Assembly: GCF_027812955.1 (NCBI RefSeq)
Contig: NZ_JAPYZV010000016.1
Span: 1-48,932 of the forward strand
Direction: 5' to 3'
From: Pedococcus sp. 5OH_020
GTDB lineage: Bacteria > Actinomycetota > Actinomycetes > Actinomycetales > Dermatophilaceae
Length of the DNA stretch: 48,932 bases
Position 1 is the stretch's first letter; the number at the start of each line of letters is the position of its first letter. This document shows, one piece after another, positions 35,167 to 45,145 of the stretch. Position numbers and translations under genes: made by a program. The notes beneath the pieces are model-generated. The model saw nothing but the letters and a program-made list of their open reading frames with translations. It ran no database searches and had not been told where the DNA came from.

Positions 35167-36324
35167 ATGACCGTCTCACTTGGTATGCCGTCCGCGCCTG
35201 CCCCCGTCCTGGCACCCCGTCGCCGGACCCGCAAGATCAAGGTCGGCAAGGTGGAGGTCGGCGGGGACGCGCCCATCTCGGTCCAGTCGATGTGCACCAC
35301 CCCCACCACGGACGTCAACGCGACGCTCCAGCAGATCGCAGAGCTCACGGCCGCGGGGTGCGACATCGTCCGGGTGGCCTGCCCGAGCCAGGACGACGCG
35401 GACGCGCTGCCTGCGATCGCGCGCAAGTCGCAGATCCCCGTGATCGCGGACATCCACTTCCAGCCCAAGTACGTCTTCGCCGCCATCGACGCGGGCTGCG
35501 CCGCGGTCCGGGTCAACCCGGGCAACATCCGGAAGTTCGACGACCAGGTCAAGCAGATCGCCCAGGCCGCCAAGGACGCGGGCGTATCGCTGCGGATCGG
35601 CGTGAACGCGGGGTCCCTCGACCCCCGGCTGCTCCAGAAGTACGGGAAGGCCACCCCAGAGGCGCTCGTGGAGTCGGCGGTGTGGGAGGCGTCGCTCTTC
35701 GAGGAGCACGACTTCCATGACTTCAAGATCTCGGTGAAGCACAACGACCCGGTCGTCATGGTCCGGGCCTACGAGCTGCTCGCCGAGCGAGGCGACTGGC
35801 CGCTGCACCTCGGGGTGACCGAGGCCGGTCCGGCGTTCCAGGGCACCATCAAGTCCGCCACGGCGTTCGGCGCGCTGCTCTCCAAGGGCATCGGCGACAC
35901 CATCCGGGTGTCGCTCTCAGCGCCTCCCGTGGAGGAGGTGAAGGTCGGCAACCAGATCCTGCAGTCCCTGAACCTCAGGCCACGCAAGCTGGAGATCGTG
36001 TCGTGCCCATCGTGCGGCCGCGCTCAGGTCGACGTCTACACGCTCGCCGACGAGGTGACCGCAGGGCTCGAGGGCATGGAGGTGCCGCTGCGAGTGGCCG
36101 TCATGGGCTGCGTCGTCAACGGCCCGGGAGAAGCGCGCGAGGCCGACCTCGGGGTCGCGTCGGGCAACGGGAAAGGCCAGATCTTCGTCAAGGGCGAGGT
36201 CGTCAAGACGGTGCCCGAGTCTCAGATCGTCGAAACCCTCATCGAAGAGGCGATGCGGATCGCCGAGGAGATGGGCGAGAACCAGACCGTCGGCGCTGGA
36301 GCGCCCACCGTCACCGTCAGCTGA
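35167..36324 (+). CDS. ispG: 4-hydroxy-3-methylbut-2-enyl-diphosphate synthase
   Basis: IspG (GcpE), the [4Fe-4S] enzyme making HMBPP from MEcPP. It has the TIM-barrel motifs [50 protein letters not shown], and the cluster cysteines in [13 protein letters not shown] and [15 protein letters not shown]. Length is 385 residues. The ATG at 35167 is chosen because the upstream in-frame sequence overlaps the protease gene and is unlike the family. It lies 46 bases after the M50 gene, probably in the same operon. Confidence 0.93.
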   Translation: MTVSLGMPSAPAPVLAPRRRTRKIKVGKVEVGGDAPISVQSMCTTPTTDVNATLQQIAELTAAGCDIVRVACPSQDDADALPAIARKSQIPVIADIHFQPKYVFAAIDAGCAAVRVNPGNIRKFDDQVKQIAQAAKDAGVSLRIGVNAGSLDPRLLQKYGKATPEALVESAVWEASLFEEHDFHDFKISVKHNDPVVMVRAYELLAERGDWPLHLGVTEAGPAFQGTIKSATAFGALLSKGIGDTIRVSLSAPPVEEVKVGNQILQSLNLRPRKLEIVSCPSCGRAQVDVYTLADEVTAGLEGMEVPLRVAVMGCVVNGPGEAREADLGVASGNGKGQIFVKGEVVKTVPESQIVETLIEEAMRIAEEMGENQTVGAGAPTVTVS

Positions 36325-36528
36325 GGGCAGGACCGACAGCAGCACCGAGAACGAGGATCATCGCCAGACAACCGGGGGCTCCACCGAGCGGCCGGATCCG
36401 CACTTTTCGTCCGTCGTGGGACCCGGTCTACCCGTTGACGTGCGCGTTCACACCACCCGGTGACGGCCGGCCGCGCGGGGGCCCGCGTTTCGCGTCGCGC
36501 TACGGCGAGCACGCCCTAGGCTGACCTC

Positions 36529-37374
36529 GTGCTCCGCACTCGTAACCCGGTCCACGCGCTGTCGCCATCGGATCGCGATGCCGCGCTGGAGCTGTGCGCG
36601 CGGAACCTGCCCGCGAACGTCTTCGTGGCTGCTCGGCTGCTGGAAGGGGCGTTGAGCAGCCAGCCCGGCAGCGTCCTGGGACACAAGGTGGACGGGCTGC
36701 TGGAGTCGCTGTGCTGGTCCAGCGCCAACCTCGTGCCCGTGGAGGCCGACGAGGAGAGCCTCGTCTTCTTCGCCGACCGGGCCCGCCGGTGGCGCCGGCA
36801 CTGCGCATCCGTCCTCGGGCCGGCAGACCAGGTGACCGAGCTGTGGCGCCATCTCGAGTCCGCCTGGGGTCCGGCCCGAGCGGTGCGGAGCAACCAGCCC
36901 CTGATGAGCACCATGGACCCCCCCTCGGCCCTGGGGGTCGAGCTGGACCCCCGTGTCCGGCCCGCCACGCTGGCCGAGGTCGACCTGGTGATGCCCGCGG
37001 CGGCGCACATGTTCGAGGGGGAGATCGGTTATCCGCCCTACTCCGGGTCGGGCGCGGCGTACCGCTCCGCTTTGCTGGCGCTGATCGACCGAGGCCACAC
37101 CTTCGTCGCGATCGAGGACGGCGCCGTGATCTTCAAGGCGGATGTCGGCTCCGTGGCGCTCGGCTGCGCGCAGCTTCAGGGGGTATGGCTCGCGCCGCAC
37201 CTTCGCGGCCGGGGACTGTCCGTCCCGCTGATGGCCGCGGTCGTGGAGCAGGTGATGGCCACCCGGGCGCGGTGGGTCACCCTCTACGTCAACGACTTCA
37301 ACACCAGCGCGCGCGCCACGTACGCCCGGGTCGGCTTCGAGGATGTCGGGACCTTCTCCACAGTCCTGCTGTAG
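36529..37374 (+). CDS. GNAT-family acetyltransferase with DUF4081-type N-terminal domain
   Basis: A 281-residue two-domain protein. The N-terminal half (DAALELCARNLPANVFVAAR, VDGLLESLCWSSANLVPVEA) matches the DUF4081 region found beside ispG in actinobacteria. The C-terminal half is a GNAT domain with the acetyl-CoA loop LQGVWLAPHLRGRGLSVPLM and a late YVNDFNTSARATYARVGFED. The start is GTG at 36529, 204 bases after ispG. The substrate is unknown; conserved co-location with ispG and proS suggests a housekeeping role. Confidence 0.85.
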   Translation: MLRTRNPVHALSPSDRDAALELCARNLPANVFVAARLLEGALSSQPGSVLGHKVDGLLESLCWSSANLVPVEADEESLVFFADRARRWRRHCASVLGPADQVTELWRHLESAWGPARAVRSNQPLMSTMDPPSALGVELDPRVRPATLAEVDLVMPAAAHMFEGEIGYPPYSGSGAAYRSALLALIDRGHTFVAIEDGAVIFKADVGSVALGCAQLQGVWLAPHLRGRGLSVPLMAAVVEQVMATRARWVTLYVNDFNTSARATYARVGFEDVGTFSTVLL

Positions 37375-37460
37375 CAGCCGTCGTGGAGCAACTGGGGTGA
37401 GAGGCACCGCCGCGCCCGGATATCCTCTGCAGGTTGTCCCACCATCCTGAGGAGAGCCCT

Positions 37461-39236
37461 GTGGCCCTGCGCATGTCGACCCTGTTCCTGCGGACCCTTC
37501 GCGAGGACCCGGCCGATGCCGAGGTGCCGAGCCACCGGCTGCTCGTCCGCGCCGGCTATATCCGGCGGGTCAGCCCCGGCATCTACACGTGGCTGCCTCT
37601 GGGGCTGAAGGTCCTGCGCAAGGTCGAGACGATCGTCCGCGAGGAGATGGACGCGATCGGCGCCCAGGAGCTGCTGTTCCCGGCACTGCTGCCCAAGGAG
37701 CCGTTCGAGGCCTCCGGGCGCTGGCGCGAGTACGGGGACAACATCTTCCGCCTCAAGGACCGCAAGGACGCCGACTACCTCCTGGGGCCCACGCACGAGG
37801 AGATGTTCACCCTCGCCGTCAAGGACCTGTACTCCTCGTACAAGGACCTGCCCCTGGCGATCTACCAGATCCAGACCAAGTACCGGGACGAGTCGCGGCC
37901 CCGCGCCGGCGTCCTGCGTGGCCGCGAGTTCATCATGAAGGACTCGTACTCCTTCGACATCGACGAGGCGGGGCTGGACAAGTCCTACCAGCTCCATCGC
38001 GACGCCTACATCCGCATCTTCGACCGCCTGGGGTTCCACTACGTGATCGTCCAGGCCATGGCCGGTGCCATGGGTGGCAGCAAGAGCGAGGAGTTCCTTG
38101 CCACCGCGGAGAACGGCGAGGACACGTACGTCCACTGCGCGAGCTGCGGGTACGCCGCCAACGTCGAGGCGGTGCGGGTGCCCGTCCCCGACCCCCTGCC
38201 GTACGCCGACGTGCCTGCCGCCCACGCGGAGGCGACGCCGGACACTCCCACGATCGACACCCTTGTCGCGCACCTCGACGAGCACTTCCCTCGCCAGGAC
38301 CGTCCGTGGGCGGCGTCCGACACGCTCAAGAACGTCATCGTCATGCTGGTCCACCCGGACGGCACGCGCGAGCCGCTGGCCATCGGGGTGCCGGGCGACC
38401 GCGACATCGACGAGAAGCGTCTGGGCGCACAGGTCGAGCCTGCCGCCGTGGAAGCCTTCCAGGAGAAGGACTTCGCAGCGAACCCCGCCCTTGTCAAGGG
38501 CTACATCGGTCCAGGCGCACTGGGATCCGACGGCTCGTCGGGGATCCGGTACCTCCTGGACCCCAGAGTCGTCGAGGGCACCCGATGGGTGACTGGGGCG
38601 AACGAGCCGGGCAAGCACGTGCTCGACCTCGTCGCGGGGCGCGACTTCACCGCTGACGGCACCATCGAGGCGGCCGACGTGCGCCCCGGGGACCTGTGCC
38701 CGAGCTGCGGTCACGCGCTGGAGGCGGCCCGGGGCATCGAGATGGGGCACATCTTCCAGCTCGGCACGAAGTACGCCGAGGCTCTCGACCTGAAGGTGCT
38801 CGACCAGAACGGCACGCTGCAGACCGTCATCATGGGCTCGTACGGGGTCGGCGTCTCCCGCGCAGTCGCCTGCATCGCCGAGGGCAACCACGACGAGCTG
38901 GGCCTGGTCTGGCCGCGCGAGGTCAGCCCGGCGGACGTCCACCTGGTCGCCACGGGCAAGGACCAGGAGGTCTTCGACCGCTCCGAGGAGATCGTGAGAG
39001 CCCTGGAGGCAGAGGGCGTCACAGTGCTCTTCGACGACCGGAGGGGGGTCAGCCCCGGCGTGAAGTTCAAGGACTCCGAGCTCATCGGCGTGCCCACCAT
39101 CGTCGTGGTGGGCCGGGGGCTGGCCGAGGGCACCGTGGAGATCAAGGACCGCGCTACTGGCGAGCGCAGCGCGGTGCCGGTGGACGACGTGGTGGCGCGG
39201 GTGCGCGAGGCCCTTCGGCCGGGGTTCGCGGGGTGA
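37461..39236 (+). CDS. proS: Prolyl-tRNA synthetase
   Basis: A 591-residue bacterial-type class II synthetase. Motif 2 region is [34 protein letters not shown] and motif 3 [20 protein letters not shown] are present. Between motifs 2 and 3 is the editing (INS) domain, which distinguishes the bacterial form. The anticodon-binding domain is C-terminal ([20 protein letters not shown]). The start is GTG preceded by GAGGAGA. Its stop overlaps the next gene as GTGA. Essential enzyme charging tRNA-Pro. Confidence 0.93.
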   Translation: MALRMSTLFLRTLREDPADAEVPSHRLLVRAGYIRRVSPGIYTWLPLGLKVLRKVETIVREEMDAIGAQELLFPALLPKEPFEASGRWREYGDNIFRLKDRKDADYLLGPTHEEMFTLAVKDLYSSYKDLPLAIYQIQTKYRDESRPRAGVLRGREFIMKDSYSFDIDEAGLDKSYQLHRDAYIRIFDRLGFHYVIVQAMAGAMGGSKSEEFLATAENGEDTYVHCASCGYAANVEAVRVPVPDPLPYADVPAAHAEATPDTPTIDTLVAHLDEHFPRQDRPWAASDTLKNVIVMLVHPDGTREPLAIGVPGDRDIDEKRLGAQVEPAAVEAFQEKDFAANPALVKGYIGPGALGSDGSSGIRYLLDPRVVEGTRWVTGANEPGKHVLDLVAGRDFTADGTIEAADVRPGDLCPSCGHALEAARGIEMGHIFQLGTKYAEALDLKVLDQNGTLQTVIMGSYGVGVSRAVACIAEGNHDELGLVWPREVSPADVHLVATGKDQEVFDRSEEIVRALEAEGVTVLFDDRRGVSPGVKFKDSELIGVPTIVVVGRGLAEGTVEIKDRATGERSAVPVDDVVARVREALRPGFAG

Positions 39237-40003
39237 GTGCGCCCTCCCGCCGCCCACCGGAGGCCGTGATCTTCGACTGGGGCGGCACGCTGACGCCGTG
39301 GCACACGGTGGACCTCCCAGAGCAGTGGCGGGTCTTCGCCCGCGAGGTCCACGGCGTGCCCGTGGACGCGCGCGACATGCCCGTCGAGGACCTCGCAGAG
39401 GCGGACTCGCTGGCGGTCCGGATCCACGAGGCCGAGGAACGGGCCTGGAGCCGCGGACGGCAGACACACGAGAGTGCGTCGCTCGGGGCGATCCTCGAGG
39501 AGGCCGGGGTCGACCCTGCCCACGACCGGCACCACCTGGCGCTCGCGGCATACCGCAGGTACTGGGAGCCGCACACGCGCACCGACGCGCAGGTGCGCCC
39601 GCTGTGGCAGGGACTGCACGACCGCGGCCTGAAGGTCGGCCTGCTCTCCAACACCATCTGGAGCAGGGCCTACCACCGAGAGCTGCTGCAGCGCGACGGC
39701 GTCCTGGACCTGCTGGACGCCGACGTCTACTCCTCCGAGATCCACTGCGTGAAGCCGCATCCAGAGGCCTTCCTGGCCGCGTGCGCGGCCGTCGGCGTCG
39801 ACCCGGAGGCGGCGGTGTACGTCGGCGACCGGCCCTTCGAGGACGTGCACGGGCCGCAGCAGGTGGGGATGCGGGCCATCTGGGTGCCGCACAGCGACAT
39901 CCCCACAGACCAGAAGGTGGCCGTCGAGGTGACTCCCGACGGCGAGGCGAACGAGCTGCTGGACATCCTCGCCATCGTGGACGGGTGGCTCGCCGGGCGA
40001 TGA
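39233..40003 (+). CDS. HAD-superfamily hydrolase
   Basis: About 256 residues. The HAD motif I is [14 protein letters not shown] (nucleophile Asp in DWGGT), motif II lies in [11 protein letters not shown], motif III lysine in [18 protein letters not shown], and motif IV in [19 protein letters not shown] helical cap lies between I and II. This is the usual subfamily I phosphatase layout. It overlaps proS by four bases (GTG start) and the following transporter by ATGA. Substrate unknown. Confidence 0.85.
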   Translation: MSAPSRRPPEAVIFDWGGTLTPWHTVDLPEQWRVFAREVHGVPVDARDMPVEDLAEADSLAVRIHEAEERAWSRGRQTHESASLGAILEEAGVDPAHDRHHLALAAYRRYWEPHTRTDAQVRPLWQGLHDRGLKVGLLSNTIWSRAYHRELLQRDGVLDLLDADVYSSEIHCVKPHPEAFLAACAAVGVDPEAAVYVGDRPFEDVHGPQQVGMRAIWVPHSDIPTDQKVAVEVTPDGEANELLDILAIVDGWLAGR

Positions 40004-40782
40004 CGGACCCCTCGACGGGCCTGGTCGCCCTCATGGCCGCGGCAGCCTTCGGTGCGGGCTGGGTGGACGCTGTCGTCGGGGGAGGTGGGCTGGTCCAGCT
40101 CCCGGCGCTGCTGCTCGGCTTCCCGGGCGCCACGCCCGCACAGCTGTTGGCGACGAACAAGGTCGCCTCCATCTTCGGGACCGCGACGAGCTCGGTGACG
40201 TACTGGCGTCGGGTACGACCGGACCTGCGCACCGCCTTGCCGATGGCCGCCGTCGCCTACCTCGGCGCTGTCGGCGGTGCCCTGCTGGGGCTGCACATCC
40301 CGAAGTCGGCGTTCAACCCCGTCATCCTCGTCATGCTCGTCGTCGTCGGGGCCTACACGGTGGCTCGGCCGTCGATGGGCCGGGAGACGGCGTTGCGGTT
40401 CGACGGCCACCGGCACACCCTGACGGCGATGGCGACAGGGTTCTGCATCGGCGTCTACGACGGTGCCCTGGGCCCGGGGACGGGGTCCTTCCTCGTCTTC
40501 GCGCTCGTCGGCCTGATGGGGTACGCGTTCCTCGAGGCCAGCGCGAAGGCCAAGATCGCGAACTTCGCGACCAACCTGGGCGCCCTGACGGTCTTCGTGC
40601 CGGGCGGTCACGTGATGTGGAAGATCGGCGCGGTCATGGCGGCTGCCAACATCGTCGGCGGGTACGCCGGGGCGCGAACGGCGGTCGCCCGCGGAAGCCG
40701 TTTCGTGCGAGCGGTGTTCGTCGTCGTCCTGGTGGCCTTCATCGTGCGGATCGGCGGCTCCGTCGTGGGGGTCTGGCGCTAG
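40000..40782 (+). CDS. TSUP-family (TauE/SafE) membrane transporter
   Basis: A 260-residue membrane protein with about eight helices. Typical TSUP motifs are FGAGWVDAVVGGGGLVQLPA near the N-terminus and GFCIGVYDGALGPGTGSFLV in the second half, an inverted repeat of the same motif. KIANFATNLGALTVFVPGGH also fits. Members export or import sulfite, organosulfonates or other small anions. The ATG overlaps the HAD gene stop by four bases. Substrate unknown. Confidence 0.88.
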   Translation: MTDPSTGLVALMAAAAFGAGWVDAVVGGGGLVQLPALLLGFPGATPAQLLATNKVASIFGTATSSVTYWRRVRPDLRTALPMAAVAYLGAVGGALLGLHIPKSAFNPVILVMLVVVGAYTVARPSMGRETALRFDGHRHTLTAMATGFCIGVYDGALGPGTGSFLVFALVGLMGYAFLEASAKAKIANFATNLGALTVFVPGGHVMWKIGAVMAAANIVGGYAGARTAVARGSRFVRAVFVVVLVAFIVRIGGSVVGVWR

Positions 40783-40832
40783 CCCGTCGTTCCCGCGCTC
40801 CAGGAGGGCCTTCTGGCTGCGGGCGTCCGCGC

Positions 40833-42371
40833 GTGAGCGATGACCGTGTAAGCGGCCGGCCGGCTGGGCACGTGGCGGATGTGAGCGAGCGCCGGTTCGT
40901 CGTCCAGCACCACCGCGCGAGCAGTGACCACTACGACCTGAGGTTCGAGGTCGACGGGGTGCTCGTGAGCTGGGCCGTGCCCAAGGGACCGACGCTCGAC
41001 CCGCAGGTGCGTCGTAGCGCCTTCAAGGTCCCCGACCACCCACTGGAGTACCTGGACTTCGAGGGGGTCATCCCGTCGGCGCAGTACGGCGCCGGCGACG
41101 TCGTCGTCTGGGACCGCGGCACCTGGCGGCCGCACCGCACGGACGACCCGGCTGCGGCGATCGCGGGCGGTAGCCTGCACGCCGACGTCCAGGGCGAGAA
41201 GCTGCGCGGCCGTTTCGTGCTGGTGCGTCGGGGTGGTGAGGACGGCAACGCCTGGCTGCTCCTGCACAAGCACGACGCCGATGCCGTTCCCGGATGGCGA
41301 CCGGAGGACCACCCCTTGTCGGTGCTCTCGGGCCGCAGCAGCGACCAGGTCCGGGCCGACCCCGACCGTGAGTGGCACTCCGACCTGCCCGCCTCCGAGG
41401 CCAGCATCCCCCTGCGGTGGCCCGAGGTCGCCCAGGACGACCTCGACGCCCTCGACGCGCTGGGCGGAGGCGGCACCTGGGAGGTCTTCGGTCGACGGCT
41501 CAAGGTCACCAACCTCGACAAGGAGCTGTTCCCTGCGAACGCCGAGCGTCCCGCGGCCACCAAACGTGACCTGCTGCGCTATACCGCCCAGGTGGCACCC
41601 ACGGTCGTCCCCTACCTCGCCGGCAGGGCGCTCAACATGCACCGCTACCCCGACGGGGTGGGACGGAAGGGGTTCTGGCACAAGGAGGTTCCGGACCACG
41701 CGCCCGACTGGCTCGACCGGTGGGACAACCCCGACGCCGACCCCGGCGAGACGCAGACCTACGTCGTGGCCAACGAGCCGGCCAGCGTCGTGTGGGCCGC
41801 GAACTTCGGCGCACTGGAGTGGCATCCCTGGACGTCGAGGACCGGCCGCCCGGACCGCCCGACCTACGCCCTCGTCGACATCGACCCCGGCGAGCGGACC
41901 AGCTGGGACGACATCCTCGTGCTGGCGAGGCTGCATCGGACGGCGTTCGAGCACCTCGGCCTGGTCGCCCGACCCAAGGTGACCGGTCGCCGAGGAGTCC
42001 AGATATGGGTGCCTGTCGTGGTCGGCCCGGGGTTCGAGGAGACCCGGAGCTGGGTGGAGATCCTGTCCCGAACCGTCGGCGCCGCCGTGCCCGAGCTCGT
42101 CAGCTGGAGGTGGCAGGTGTCGGACCGCAAGGGGCTGGCGCGCCTGGACTACACCCAGAACGCCGTGAACAAGACGCTCGTCGCGCCGTACAGCCCCCGC
42201 GCCGCGGCCGGCGCACCTGTGTCCATGCCCATCGACTGGGACGAGCTGGACGACCCCGAGCTGCGGCCCGACCGGTGGACCATCCGGACCGCCGTGCCGC
42301 GGCTTCGCGAGCGCGGCGACCTGTTCCGGCGGGTGCTCGACAGCCCTCAGCGGCTGCCCCGTCTGAGCTGA
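40833..42371 (+). CDS. LigD-like protein: 3'-phosphoesterase and primase/polymerase domains, no ligase
   Basis: About 512 residues. The N-terminal phosphoesterase domain reads RFVVQHHRASSDHYDLRFEV, VLVSWAVPKGPTLDP, YGAGDVVVWDRGTW, VLVRRGGEDGNAWLLLHKHD. From about residue 220 the archaeo-eukaryotic primase-type polymerase follows: LKVTNLDKELFP, RALNMHRYPDGVGRKGFWHK, and metal-binding Asp residues in YALVDIDPG. The adenylating ligase domain of classical LigD is missing and the order is PE-POL, not POL-PE-LIG. It likely acts in non-homologous end joining with a separate ligase and Ku. The start is uncertain: GTG codons at 40833, 40872 and 40881 are possible; the last is closest to the domain. 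Confidence 0.85.
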   Translation: MSDDRVSGRPAGHVADVSERRFVVQHHRASSDHYDLRFEVDGVLVSWAVPKGPTLDPQVRRSAFKVPDHPLEYLDFEGVIPSAQYGAGDVVVWDRGTWRPHRTDDPAAAIAGGSLHADVQGEKLRGRFVLVRRGGEDGNAWLLLHKHDADAVPGWRPEDHPLSVLSGRSSDQVRADPDREWHSDLPASEASIPLRWPEVAQDDLDALDALGGGGTWEVFGRRLKVTNLDKELFPANAERPAATKRDLLRYTAQVAPTVVPYLAGRALNMHRYPDGVGRKGFWHKEVPDHAPDWLDRWDNPDADPGETQTYVVANEPASVVWAANFGALEWHPWTSRTGRPDRPTYALVDIDPGERTSWDDILVLARLHRTAFEHLGLVARPKVTGRRGVQIWVPVVVGPGFEETRSWVEILSRTVGAAVPELVSWRWQVSDRKGLARLDYTQNAVNKTLVAPYSPRAAAGAPVSMPIDWDELDDPELRPDRWTIRTAVPRLRERGDLFRRVLDSPQRLPRLS

Positions 42372-42409
42372 CGACGGCCCGGCGAGCTGCCCTGTGCCAG
42401 AGTTGCCGC

Positions 42410-43078
42410 GTGACGACGGCTGACGGGGACGACCTCGAGCTGCTGCTGGACCGGCTCTCGACGCTTGCGGCGGCGTCGGTGGGCGACCGTCGCCGGGTGC
42501 TGGGCGTCGCGGGCCCACCGGGCGCCGGCAAGACGACTCTGGTCCTTCGGGTGCTGGCCGCTGCGGCCGGGGACGGGCGGCTCGCGGGCCGGGTGGCTCA
42601 CGTGCCCATGGACGGCTTCCACCTCCCAGGGCCCGAGCTGCGCAGGCTGGGACGGGAGACCCGCAAGGGCGCCCCCGACACCTTCGACACGAGCGCCTAC
42701 GCCGCCACGCTGCAGGCGGCCCGCGACCTGCCGCGCAGGCGCCTGCTGGCACCGAGCTTCGACCACGCGGTGGGCGAGCCAGAGCCCGAGGCCATCGAGG
42801 TGCCTGCGGAGTCTGACCTCGTGGTGACGGAGGGCAACTACCTCCTGCTCGACGACCCGGCCTGGCTACCGGTGCGACGACAGCTCGACGAGGTCTGGTT
42901 CTGCGCGCTGGCGGACGACGTACGTCGGGGCAGGCTGGTGGCACGGCACGTCGACGCCGGGCGCCCGGCCCGGGACGCGGCGGCCTGGGTGGCCCGCTCC
43001 GACGAGGCGAACGCCCGACTCGTGGCGTCGACGGCCGGCGCGGCGCACCTCGTGCTCGTCGACGGCCGCGTCGTCTGA
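42410..43078 (+). CDS. P-loop nucleoside/uridine-kinase-like protein
   Basis: A 222-residue member of the phosphoribulokinase/uridine kinase superfamily. Walker A is VLGVAGPPGAGKTTLVLRVL. VPMDGFHLPGPELRRLG is the substrate-binding DGFH motif; GAPDTFDTSAYAATLQAARD and VVTEGNYLLLDDPAW follow the family pattern (EGNYLL). A lid with several Arg residues comes next (DVRRGRLVARHVDAGR). Related proteins include YggC and fructose-related kinases; the true substrate is unknown. It starts with GTG 38 bases after the LigD-like gene. Confidence 0.85.
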   Translation: MTTADGDDLELLLDRLSTLAAASVGDRRRVLGVAGPPGAGKTTLVLRVLAAAAGDGRLAGRVAHVPMDGFHLPGPELRRLGRETRKGAPDTFDTSAYAATLQAARDLPRRRLLAPSFDHAVGEPEPEAIEVPAESDLVVTEGNYLLLDDPAWLPVRRQLDEVWFCALADDVRRGRLVARHVDAGRPARDAAAWVARSDEANARLVASTAGAAHLVLVDGRVV

Positions 43079-43149
43079 GGTCCACCTACTGACCGGCGTC
43101 ATGGCTGGTCCACAGCAGACGCCCAGGAAGCGCCCGCAGAGTTTCCTTC

Positions 43150-44580
43150 GTGACCATGACAGAGCTCTCCGCAAGCCCCGCGACGCCGACCGGCGCGGTC
43201 CCGACGGCCGCCTCGCTCGACCTGGGGCGACCCGTGCCGCGCTGGTGGCGCGACGCGTCCGTGAGCTCGTTCTGGATTCTGCTCCTCTGGGTCGCGGCGT
43301 TGTGGGTCCTGAACGGCGGCGTCCAGGACCTCGGTTCCCTCGCCGGAGCCCTGACCAGCCTCGGACGGCTGACCGGGCTGGTCGCCTCTGCCCTGCTGCT
43401 CGTACAGGTGTCCCTGATGGCGCGCGTGCCCTGGTTCGAGCAGGCCTGGGGCCAGGACGCGCTGGCAAGGACCCACCGGCTCGTCGGGTTCACGTCGTTC
43501 ACGCTGCTCTGGGCGCACATCCTCCTCATCACCCTCGGGTATGCCGCCGGGACCTCGTTGGGTCTGTGGGGGACCGTCGTGGACTTCGTCCTCCACTATC
43601 CCGGCATGCTCCTGGCCGTCGCCGCCACCGTGGCGCTGTGCCTGGTCGTCGTGACCTCGGTGAAGAAGGCGCGCCGGCGCCTGCGCTACGAGTCCTGGCA
43701 CCTCATCCACCTGTACGGCTACCTCGGTGCCGGCTTGGCCCTGCCACACCAGCTGTGGACCGGCCAGGAGTTCCTCGCCTCGACCCTCTCCACGGTGACG
43801 TGGTGGACCCTGTACGCAGCCTGCGCGGCCTCCGTCCTCGTATTCCGTCTGGGGCTCCCGCTGGTCCGCTCCCTGGGTAGCCCGCTGCGGGTCATCGCCG
43901 TCCAGCAGGAAGCACCGAACGTCAGCTCCGTGGTGGTCGGTGGGCCGGGGGTGGCCCGGCTCCAGGTCCGGCCGGGGCAGTTCTTCCAGTGGCGCTTTCT
44001 CGATGGCCCCGGGTGGAGCAGGGCACACCCGTACTCGCTCTCGGCTGCACCCAACGGCCGCACCCTGAGGATCACGGTCGCGCACGTAGGGGACGCCACG
44101 ACGCGCCTGCCGCACCTGCGGCCAGGGACCCGGGTCCTGGTCGAGGGGCCGTACGGCAGGCTGCATCCGGGAGTGCGCACCCAGCGCAAGGTGCTGCTCC
44201 TGGGCGCCGGGATCGGGATCACGCCGATCCGCGCCCTGCTCGAGGGCCTGCAGCAACAGCCCGGCGACGTCGTCGTCGTGCATCGGGCGCGCAGCAGCCA
44301 CGAGCTGGTCCTCGGCGCAGAGCTGCACCGGCTCGCGGCGGAACGCGGCGCTCGCTACGTCACCGTCGAGGGCCACCGCATCCCCGGGCGCGACACCTGG
44401 CTGCCTCAGGCCGCCGCCCACCTGACCGACGAGGCAGCCCTCGCCCAGCTCGTGCCCGATGTCGCCGAACGTGACGTGTTCCTCTGCGGCGCCCCGGCCT
44501 GGATGGAGGCGGCGCGCCGGGCGGCTCTCGCCTGCGGCGTCCCCTCCGACCACCTCCATCTCGAACGCTTCGTCTACTAG
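43150..44580 (+). CDS. Ferric-reductase-like membrane flavo-oxidoreductase
   Basis: A 476-residue protein. The N-terminal part has about six helices and histidines suited to bind heme (THRLVGFTSFTLLWAHILLI; YESWHLIHLYGYLGAGLALPH), as in ferric reductase-like transmembrane domains. The C-terminal half is a ferredoxin-NADP-reductase module: FAD motif AHPYSLSAAPNGRTLRITV and NAD-binding VLLLGAGIGITPIRALLEGL, ending in CGAPAWMEAARRAAL. It should carry electrons from NAD(P)H across the membrane. The next genes encode an FMN-binding protein and ApbE, which would accept the electrons and flavinylate the acceptor. GTG at 43150 or ATG at 43156 are both possible starts. Confidence 0.88.
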   Translation: MTMTELSASPATPTGAVPTAASLDLGRPVPRWWRDASVSSFWILLLWVAALWVLNGGVQDLGSLAGALTSLGRLTGLVASALLLVQVSLMARVPWFEQAWGQDALARTHRLVGFTSFTLLWAHILLITLGYAAGTSLGLWGTVVDFVLHYPGMLLAVAATVALCLVVVTSVKKARRRLRYESWHLIHLYGYLGAGLALPHQLWTGQEFLASTLSTVTWWTLYAACAASVLVFRLGLPLVRSLGSPLRVIAVQQEAPNVSSVVVGGPGVARLQVRPGQFFQWRFLDGPGWSRAHPYSLSAAPNGRTLRITVAHVGDATTRLPHLRPGTRVLVEGPYGRLHPGVRTQRKVLLLGAGIGITPIRALLEGLQQQPGDVVVVHRARSSHELVLGAELHRLAAERGARYVTVEGHRIPGRDTWLPQAAAHLTDEAALAQLVPDVAERDVFLCGAPAWMEAARRAALACGVPSDHLHLERFVY

Positions 44581-44590
44581 GAGAGAACCC

Positions 44591-45145
44591 ATGCGACGCA
44601 TCACCTTGTGGGCCCTGTCCACCCTCACCACCCTGGTCCTGCTCTTCAGCTACCACACGTCCACGTCCAGCAAGGCCTCCACGATCGCCGCCCCCGTCGT
44701 CGCGCAGGCGCCGGCCTCTGGCTCCGGGTCGGCCTCGGGTGACGGGTCGAGTGCGACGCCGTCGCCCACGCCTTCAACCGGGTCGGCGTCCAGCGGGTCG
44801 TCGTCCAGCGGGTCGTCGTCCAGCGGGTCGTCGTCCAGCGGGTCGTCGCCCAGCGGGTCGTCCTCGAAGGCCACCACGTACGACGGCGACGCAGTCTCGA
44901 CGCGGTACGGCGACGTTCAGGTGCAGATCACCGTGAAGAGCGGCAAGGTCGCTGCGGTCCAGGTGATCCAGGTCCCGTGGAACGACCAGCGGGACCAGGA
45001 GATCAACTCCTACGCCGTGCCGATCCTCAACTCCGAGGCCGTCGCCGCCCAGAGCGCCAACATCGACATGGTCTCCGGGGCGACGTTCACCTCCGACGGG
45101 TACATCCAGTCGCTGCAGTCGGCCATCGACCGGGCACACCTGTGA
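44591..45145 (+). CDS. Exported FMN-binding (flavinylated) protein
   Basis: A 184-residue protein. A signal anchor (ITLWALSTLTTLVLLFS) is followed by an extracellular Ser/Gly/Pro linker with five SSGSS-type repeats, then an FMN-binding domain: YGDVQVQITVKSGKVAAVQV, NSYAVPILNSEAVAAQSANI and the flavinylation motif VSGATFTSDGY, with Thr165 as the expected attachment site. ApbE, encoded immediately downstream (GTGA overlap), attaches FMN to such threonines. The upstream membrane oxidoreductase is the probable electron donor. Start ATG preceded by GGAGAG. Confidence 0.9.
   Translation: MRRITLWALSTLTTLVLLFSYHTSTSSKASTIAAPVVAQAPASGSGSASGDGSSATPSPTPSTGSASSGSSSSGSSSSGSSSSGSSPSGSSSKATTYDGDAVSTRYGDVQVQITVKSGKVAAVQVIQVPWNDQRDQEINSYAVPILNSEAVAAQSANIDMVSGATFTSDGYIQSLQSAIDRAHL
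44791..44865 (+). repeat. Five 15-bp tandem repeats in the FMN-protein linker
   Basis: The unit CAGCGGGTCGTCGTC is repeated five times, the last two with one change each, encoding the flexible Ser/Gly linker. Length variation by slippage is likely. Confidence 0.85.

Noticed and set aside
37284-40232. 982-residue minus-strand frame opposite proS and the HAD gene
   Set aside because: Low-complexity arginine/proline/glycine composition and fully antisense to well-identified genes.
40779-43085. 768-residue minus-strand frame opposite the LigD-like and kinase genes
   Set aside because: Antisense shadow without domain motifs.
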